10,623 bases of DNA, from NCBI GenBank assembly GCA_937894495.1, contig CALCRR010000432.1, positions 1 to 10,623 on the forward strand. Reading direction: 5' to 3'. A program made the position numbers and the translations under genes. This document shows positions 5,827-10,623 of this stretch, piece by piece (position 1 is the first letter of the stretch; each line of letters begins with the position of its first letter). The notes below the pieces were generated by a model. It made no database searches. It saw only the letters and a program-made list of their open reading frames with translations, and was not told the origin of the DNA. This stretch comes from an uncultured Ruminococcus sp. (GTDB lineage: Bacteria; Bacillota; Clostridia; Oscillospirales; Ruminococcaceae).

Positions 5827-6809
5827 ACATCGTCCTCTTTGTTTTCGGGAATGACCGCTTTAAGGGCAGCTATGGCGCACTCTATCTCGTCAGTCTCGGG
5901 CTCTCTGGTGGTTATGCGCTGTATCCACAGTCCCGGGGCAGATATCACCCTTGTCACTGCATTGTCGTACCTTCCTGCCAGCCTTATGAGCTCATATGCT
6001 ATACCCGTGACCACAGGCAGCAGGCATATCTTTATCAGCACTCTCATAGGCACGCTCGCCCATGATACCCTGAAAATAGTGTTCACAAAAATGCTTATGA
6101 ACAGCACCAGAAAGATAAAGCTTGTGCCGCACCTTGGGTGAAAGCGTGTGAACTTCTTCACGTTCTCGGGGGTGAGCTCCGTCTCATGCTCATAGCAGGC
6201 AATGGTCTTGTGCTCGGCGCCGTGGTATTCATAAAGCCTTTTCATATCGGGCATAAGCGCCGTCAGCGAGGTATAGCCGCAGAAAACGGCTATTTTCAGT
6301 ATGCCCTCGATGATATTCTTGACCACTGCTCCCAGGTGTATCACGTGCTTGTCTATCAGCTTTATTATCGCCGACGGGAACCACATGAACAGCACCACCG
6401 CCAGACCCAGACCTATCACCATAGATATCGCCGATACCACAGGCATAAGCTTATCGCCCAGCTTTTCGTCCAGCCATTTTTCAAAGCCTGTCAGCTCCTC
6501 CTCGTCCTCGTCGGTCATCTGCTTGTCGGCAGAGCGTGATATGCACTTATAGCCGTCTATCATTGAGGTGAGGAAATTGAATATACCCCTTAAAAACGGG
6601 ACTTTTCTGTACCAAGGGGGATTTTTTCCGTTTTTTATCTCCCATATTTCCAGGTCGATGGTGCCGTCGGGCATTCGGTTAGCCATAGAAGCTTTGTCTA
6701 TGCCCCTCATCATAACGCCCTCAATGACCGCCTGACCGCCTATTTTTGACTTGAATTTCTCAGGCAGGGGGCAGCTGCCGCCGCTGCTGAGTTCAGGGTT
6801 TTTGCTCAT
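5820..6809 (-). CDS. DUF1385 membrane protein (YqhQ-like)
   Basis: This belongs to the DUF1385 family, which includes B. subtilis YqhQ; I know of no firmly established biochemical role. Family signatures are GGQAVIEGVMMRG (residues 24-36), YHGAEHKTIACYE near 200 and FHPRCGTSF near 225. The conserved His, Glu and Cys residues suggest metal binding or a catalytic site. Four hydrophobic segments are visible (roughly residues 122-148, 166-185, 230-246 and 258-275), so it is a membrane protein with cytoplasmic or interfacial motifs. The frame is open to ATG 6827, but AAAGGAA lies at the right distance only for ATG 6809, giving 329 aa. It overlaps the kinase gene by 17 bp and prmC by 7 bp. DUF1385-prmC adjacency is common in Firmicutes; the coupling to a two-component system is less expected. 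Confidence 0.92.
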   Translation of the reverse strand: MSKNPELSSGGSCPLPEKFKSKIGGQAVIEGVMMRGIDKASMANRMPDGTIDLEIWEIKNGKNPPWYRKVPFLRGIFNFLTSMIDGYKCISRSADKQMTDEDEEELTGFEKWLDEKLGDKLMPVVSAISMVIGLGLAVVLFMWFPSAIIKLIDKHVIHLGAVVKNIIEGILKIAVFCGYTSLTALMPDMKRLYEYHGAEHKTIACYEHETELTPENVKKFTRFHPRCGTSFIFLVLFISIFVNTIFRVSWASVPMRVLIKICLLPVVTGIAYELIRLAGRYDNAVTRVISAPGLWIQRITTREPETDEIECAIAALKAVIPENKEDDVW

Positions 6810-8346
6810 CAAAGTTATTCCTTTCATTACTTTCCGCTGTGCCCTCGGCTAAGCTTGCGTCAGTGGATATGACCTGTACGTCCACCGTGGGGGCGCTCTC
6901 GGTCTTTTCGCTCTTATCCTTGGGCTCTATGCAGGGCAGGGTTATCATCACAGTGGTGCCTACTCCCTGCTCGCTGTCTATGGTTATACTGCCGCCGTGG
7001 CGCTGTATTATCTCATCTGCCACCGCCAGACCTATGCCTGAGCCTCTTCTGGTATGGTTCGCCTTGAAGAACTTCTGCTTTATCCTGGGCAGGTCCTCTT
7101 TAGATATGCCCATGCCCGTATCGGAGACTGAAATGCATATCTCGCCGTCCTCCTCATAGGCTTCCACCGATACGGTATCGCCCTTGTCGGAGTATTTTAT
7201 GGCGTTATCCACAATGTTTATGAACACCTGTCTCAGCCTGTTTTTATCGCCGTAGACAAAGGGCAGCATCTCAGGCTCAAAATAGTTAAGCGTTATGCCC
7301 AGCGCCCTTGCCCTTTCCTGATAGATAAGCACAGTCTCGCCCAGCTCTGCCAGAATGTCGATAGTATCCATTATCAGCATGAGCCTGTTGTCCTGTATCC
7401 TTGAAAAGTCCAGCAGCTCCTCCACCATCTGTGAAAGTCTTTCCGTCTCGGAGTTTATAACTCTCATGCCCTTTTTAAAGGTCTCGACATCGCCGTACAT
7501 GGTCGCCACTGTTTCTGTCCAGCCCTTAATGGCGGTCAGCGGCGTTCTCAGCTCGTGGGACACCGAGGATATAAACTCGTTTTTCATCTGCTCGGTATTT
7601 GAAAGCTCCTCAGCCATGTTGTTGATAGAGTCGCACAGCTCACCCAGCTCGTCGTCGCTTTCCTTTTCGATACGCTTTGAGAAATCCCCCTTGGCGTAGT
7701 TATGGGTTATATCGGCAATGCCCCTTATGGGTATCACGATAGACTTTATAAAGAACATTCCCGAAAACAGCATAAGCAGTATGATAGCCGCAACTATCAC
7801 CGTTATTATGCCCGATATGACCAGTATCTGGTTATCAACATTTTTCATGGACGCCAGCATTCTCAGCGCCTCATACTCGCAGCCCTTGGGGGATATCACC
7901 GAGGTGACAGCCACCACCTTCTCCCCTGTTGACAGGGTATATATCCGGGCAGATGTACCTGCCGCCGAGGTCTTTGCTTCCTTATAATCCTCCATAGCGT
8001 CGCCCTCGGGGGGTGAAAAGCCCGACGATGTAACGTCAACGCCGCCGTCGGCGGTTATCGCCATAAGCTCTATCTTATCCTTCTCGGCATAGCTCTCCAC
8101 CATGCTTCTTATCTCGGCATTATAGTTTGTGGTATCACGTGAGGAATTCATCACCGCTGCGGTTATGACGTTCATCTTCGAGGTGACATACTGCTTTACC
8201 GATGAATAATAATAGTTCCTCACTATAAATATCAGCACCGCTTCAACTATCAGCAGGATAAGCGAAACTATCCCCAGGCTGTTTCTGAGCCAATGCTGAG
8301 TTATACTATGCCCTGCGGCACGATTTTTTCTTACATTTAAGCTCAA
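6793..8346 (-). CDS. Two-component sensor histidine kinase
   Basis: A 517-residue membrane kinase that should sense an envelope or external signal and phosphorylate the regulator encoded just upstream. TM1 spans about residues 24-43 and TM2 about 174-199, enclosing an extracytoplasmic domain of about 130 residues, probably PAS/Cache-like. HAMP follows (about 200-252), then a HisKA domain with phosphoacceptor H264 in SVSHELRTPL. The ATPase domain shows the N box (NIVDNAIKYS), G1 (DTGMGIS) and G2 (GSGIGLAV). The C-terminal 50 or so residues form an acidic, Ser/Glu-rich tail beyond the catalytic domain. The start is TTG at 8346, six bases after GAGGGG; no ATG keeps TM1. The layout resembles PhoR/WalK-type kinases, but WalK usually has a cytoplasmic PAS, absent here, so I give no symbol. 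Confidence 0.95.
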   Translation of the reverse strand: MSLNVRKNRAAGHSITQHWLRNSLGIVSLILLIVEAVLIFIVRNYYYSSVKQYVTSKMNVITAAVMNSSRDTTNYNAEIRSMVESYAEKDKIELMAITADGGVDVTSSGFSPPEGDAMEDYKEAKTSAAGTSARIYTLSTGEKVVAVTSVISPKGCEYEALRMLASMKNVDNQILVISGIITVIVAAIILLMLFSGMFFIKSIVIPIRGIADITHNYAKGDFSKRIEKESDDELGELCDSINNMAEELSNTEQMKNEFISSVSHELRTPLTAIKGWTETVATMYGDVETFKKGMRVINSETERLSQMVEELLDFSRIQDNRLMLIMDTIDILAELGETVLIYQERARALGITLNYFEPEMLPFVYGDKNRLRQVFINIVDNAIKYSDKGDTVSVEAYEEDGEICISVSDTGMGISKEDLPRIKQKFFKANHTRRGSGIGLAVADEIIQRHGGSITIDSEQGVGTTVMITLPCIEPKDKSEKTESAPTVDVQVISTDASLAEGTAESNERNNFDEQKP

Positions 8347-8361
8347 AACAAACCCCTCTGT

Positions 8362-8437
8362 GAATTGTGATAAACACGCCGCCCGAACAGCCGCACCGTG
8401 AGCGAAGCGAACACAACAATTATGAATTATGCATTAT
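8362..8437. repeat. Possible small intergenic repeat between regulator and kinase genes
   Basis: The 80-bp gap between the two genes is GC-rich in the middle with AT-rich flanks. It is bounded by a short inverted repeat, AATTGT (8363-8368) and ACAATT (8416-8421). The right flank, AATTATGAATTATGCATTAT, holds direct copies of AATTATG/AATTATGC and runs into the regulator gene, coding its last residues (NNA) and stop. The sequence resembles small dispersed repeats of gut Clostridia, but that impression needs a copy count. Confidence 0.4.
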
Positions 8438-9131
8438 TTCCGGACCATTTGTAGCCGAAGCCCCAGATAGTGAGTATGTATTTGGGGTTAGAGGGCTCGT
8501 CCTCTATCTTCATTCTTATTCTTCTTATATTTACGTCTACTATCTTGTCATCGCCGTAGTAGCTCTCGCCCCAGATGTGGTTGAGTATGCTGGAGCGGTC
8601 AAGAGCCGTGTTCTGGTTTTTGAAGAAGTATTCCATTATCTGATACTCCACCTGTGTAAGGTCAATCTGTGTGCCGTTTTTGAACACTGTCCTGCTCTTT
8701 AAATTGAGCACAAAGGGTCCGGAGTTTATGGTAGATGCTTCCTCGGGCTTTGCGCTGGAGCGGTTGACTCTTCTGCAAACGGCGTCTACTCTGGCGATAA
8801 GCTCGGATATTGAGAAGGGCTTTGTGATATAATCGTCAGCGCCGCTCATCAGGCAGGATATCTTATCCATCTCCTGGCTCTTAGCCGAAAGCATTATTAT
8901 GCCCATGGCAGAGTTTTTCTCTCTTATCTTCTTGCAAACCTGCATACCGTCGATGCCGGGCATCATGATATCAAGCAGTGCCACATCAAATGCGCCCTCG
9001 TTCTCCTCATAAGCCTTTAATGCGTCCTCGCCGCAGTTTACGTCTACCACCTCGTAGCCGCTTCTCACAAGGTTTATCACCACAAATTCTCTGATAGAGT
9101 CTTCATCTTCGCAAACAAGCACTTTTTTCAT
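8427..9131 (-). CDS. OmpR/PhoB-family response regulator
   Basis: A DNA-binding response regulator of 234 residues, probably phosphorylated by the kinase encoded next. The receiver domain (1-120) has the acidic pocket E8/D9, phosphoacceptor D54 (LLDIMMPG), switch residue S82 and K104 in ITKPF. A linker of about 15 residues leads to a winged-helix domain with LTQVEYQIMEYF, the recognition helix region DDKIVDVNIRRIRMKIE and the hallmark wing YILTIWGFGYKW. The frame is open to 9170, but ATG 9131 has AAGGGAG eight bases upstream and starts the conserved KKVLVCEDE strand, so it is preferred. It lies 31 bp after the lipoprotein gene. The last three codons and the stop fall within the repeat-like sequence at 8362-8437. 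The targets are unknown; its own operon is a likely one. Confidence 0.95.
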   Translation of the reverse strand: MKKVLVCEDEDSIREFVVINLVRSGYEVVDVNCGEDALKAYEENEGAFDVALLDIMMPGIDGMQVCKKIREKNSAMGIIMLSAKSQEMDKISCLMSGADDYITKPFSISELIARVDAVCRRVNRSSAKPEEASTINSGPFVLNLKSRTVFKNGTQIDLTQVEYQIMEYFFKNQNTALDRSSILNHIWGESYYGDDKIVDVNIRRIRMKIEDEPSNPKYILTIWGFGYKWSGNNA

Positions 9132-9162
9132 AACAGGCTCTCCCTTCTTAAAATTATTTGGT

Positions 9163-10497
9163 TCAGTCAACTATATACAAATTGTTCCTTACCTCGTCTG
9201 TGGTAAGTATCAGCTGTTCTCTTTTATCCGAGGGCAGCTTCACGAAATAATCCAGCTGTCCCTTGTTATCTATAAGGATATATCCGTCATCTGCCAGCGT
9301 ATCCGACTCGTTCTTGGCTGATACTGCTATCCTCATTATCTCGGTATTGCTGCGGTTAATATCGCCGTCATACTTATAAAACACCAACTCCCCCGACTCG
9401 GTATCTCTCTTGACCGTAACAAGCCCCTTCCACCTGTTGGGGAAGGCGAAGAAATAGCCGTCGGATATGGAATAATACCCCCTGTATTTCTCTTTCAGCT
9501 CAAAGAAATCCTCATACACGTTCCAGACGGTCAGGTAGACCATTTCCTCAGCCACCGCATTTTCATAGCCTGTCATGGCAAGGGTCTGGGGTATCTCGAC
9601 AATGCCGTCGTCGTCCACATCGGTGCTGTAGTAGCCCATTGGTCTGGTACACAGCGGCAGCAGCTTCTGGGGGCTTTGCTGCATGGGGTCCTGCAGGCTT
9701 GAATACCTGTAGTAGACTATCTCGGTCTGCAGCTCACCCTCAGAATTCACCCCGTCGATGAACACAGCCTCATGCTCTTTATTGAGCAGCCCCGTAACCG
9801 AAGCGGCATACGAAGCAATGCCCGGGCACATATCAATGCCGTCCTCTTTTATTATCTCGCCCTCGCTTATATCCAGCAGCGAAGCCTTTGCGGTAACGGC
9901 GCCCGTATCAGCAGCTACAGTTCTGTCGATAGCCAGCAGCTCGTCATAGCCGTCAGAATTTATATCCAGCGTTTCCAGCAGCGAGTAGGTATCGGTTCCC
10001 ACACGGGTGAAATCGCCGTCCTGAAAGCTGTATATCTCCAGCGTGCAGTCGTTTGCTGCTATAGACTGATAGCCCACCAGCACATCAGACTTATTGTGAC
10101 CGCCCAGGGGCGATATTATGACTCTGTCCACCTCGGTGCCTGCGCCTGCAAGCTCCTTTACCGAATACCACTTGCCCTCCTCGTCCTTATCGAGAAGATT
10201 TACCCTCAGTCCGTCATCGCCGCTGCCGCCCGAGTTATACTCATAGAACACCAGCGCCTCATTATCGGGCTCCTCGTCGATATTGGCGATAACATAAGCC
10301 GAGCGGTTCTCGCCGTTTTTGGGATATTTCAGCGTGATATTGCCGCCCACGGCAGCGATAAGTGCTTCATGTATCTCCCCCTGCTCCTCAGTGAGCTTGG
10401 GAGCATTGAGCAAAGAATCCACCGAAAAGCTGGCAGCCGAACAGCCGCTCAGCACAAGGCAGGCAGCCGCAGCAGCGGCCCTTTTAAAAGCTCTCAA
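9163..10497 (-). CDS. Putative lipoprotein with FG-GAP/VCBS-like repeats
   Basis: The function is not known. From TTG 10497 the 444-residue protein begins with a short lipoprotein signal peptide: basic MRAFKR, an Ala-rich core, then LVLSGC with lipidated C19. It should be anchored to the outer face of the membrane. The rest is beta-rich, with recurring acidic units resembling FG-GAP/VCBS propeller blades: NIDEEPDNEALVFYE, SDVLVGYQ, LDINSDGYDELLAID and STDVDDDGIVEIPQT. The DxDxDG-like loops suggest calcium binding. TTG is chosen because AAGGGG lies nine bases upstream and the signal peptide then has normal length. The in-frame ATG at 10530 falls at the predicted transcription start, and the earlier ATG at 10563 overlaps the -35. 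As first gene before a regulator-kinase pair it could be an accessory sensor or a target (inference). Confidence 0.87.
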   Translation of the reverse strand: MRAFKRAAAAAACLVLSGCSAASFSVDSLLNAPKLTEEQGEIHEALIAAVGGNITLKYPKNGENRSAYVIANIDEEPDNEALVFYEYNSGGSGDDGLRVNLLDKDEEGKWYSVKELAGAGTEVDRVIISPLGGHNKSDVLVGYQSIAANDCTLEIYSFQDGDFTRVGTDTYSLLETLDINSDGYDELLAIDRTVAADTGAVTAKASLLDISEGEIIKEDGIDMCPGIASYAASVTGLLNKEHEAVFIDGVNSEGELQTEIVYYRYSSLQDPMQQSPQKLLPLCTRPMGYYSTDVDDDGIVEIPQTLAMTGYENAVAEEMVYLTVWNVYEDFFELKEKYRGYYSISDGYFFAFPNRWKGLVTVKRDTESGELVFYKYDGDINRSNTEIMRIAVSAKNESDTLADDGYILIDNKGQLDYFVKLPSDKREQLILTTDEVRNNLYIVD

Positions 10498-10534
10498 CCC
10501 ATCACGCCCCTTTCCCGTTAAGTCACACATTAAT

Positions 10535-10563
10535 ATTATATCACAACTCGACGATATTTGCAA
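10535..10563 (-). promoter_or_regulatory. Strong promoter of the lipoprotein/two-component operon
   Basis: On the minus strand, TTGCAA (10563-10558) is followed after 17 bp by a perfect TATAAT (10540-10535). The predicted start is near 10528, giving a leader of about 30 nt that ends in AAAGGGG and the TTG start codon. No further clear promoter is seen before the recA region, so it probably drives all five genes to prmC. The remaining 60 bases to the right edge show nothing I can assign. Confidence 0.85.
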
Positions 10564-10623
10564 GTGTTTTTTGTCCTCGGACCAAACCGCAACTCAGTGT
10601 AAAATGATCGTAGGCAAGCTGAT

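Noticed and set aside
9772..10521. Plus-strand frame of 249 codons
   Set aside because: It is antisense to the lipoprotein gene, whose signal peptide, ribosome binding site and promoter are clear; no protein family is recognisable in it.

Overview
The window looks like a chromosomal core region from a low-GC Gram-positive gut Clostridium, most plausibly Ruminococcus or a close Oscillospiraceae relative. This is inferred from GGAGG-type ribosome binding sites, several TTG starts, AT-rich spacers with near-consensus sigma-A promoters, a recA-recX pair, a DUF1385-prmC pair and a T-box leader. No phage, transposase, CRISPR array, rRNA or tRNA gene was seen. All ten genes lie on the minus strand, so transcription runs from the right end of the window to the left.

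Region 1 (10563 to 4966) reads as one operon behind a strong promoter (TTGCAA, 17 bp, TATAAT). It encodes a lipoprotein with Asp-rich FG-GAP-like repeats, an OmpR/PhoB-type response regulator, its two-TM HAMP histidine kinase, a DUF1385 membrane protein and PrmC, the release-factor glutamine methyltransferase. The last three genes overlap (HK/DUF1385 by 17 bp, DUF1385/prmC by 7 bp), which suggests translational coupling. A possible small repeat element separates the regulator and kinase genes and appears to supply the regulator's last codons and stop.

Region 2 (about 4906 to 2435) holds recA, recX and an unrecognised 131-residue protein in close order. The recA promoter carries two copies of a 20-bp inverted repeat (CTGTMC, 8 bp, GTACAG), one over the -35 element. 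It is not the Bacillus-type SOS box and may be the local LexA operator. A 10-bp hairpin follows the third gene.

Region 3 (2383 to 390) is rimO-pgsA behind its own promoter (TTTACA, 17 bp, TATAAT). They encode the ribosomal protein S12 methylthiotransferase and phosphatidylglycerophosphate synthase.

Region 4 (389 to 1) has no gene. It contains a T-box leader reading leftward, with an AGAGAG/GGUG stem I segment, stem III, a clean antiterminator with a 7-nt UGGGACC bulge, and a competing terminator. It should control a gene just off the left end that is tied to amino-acid supply or aminoacylation. The sensed tRNA is unresolved (Cys or His). A second hairpin at 13-45 resembles a dispersed intergenic repeat.

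Most of the window is housekeeping. The least ordinary parts are the T-box, the paired operators at recA, the lipoprotein/two-component/DUF1385/prmC operon and the small gene after recX.
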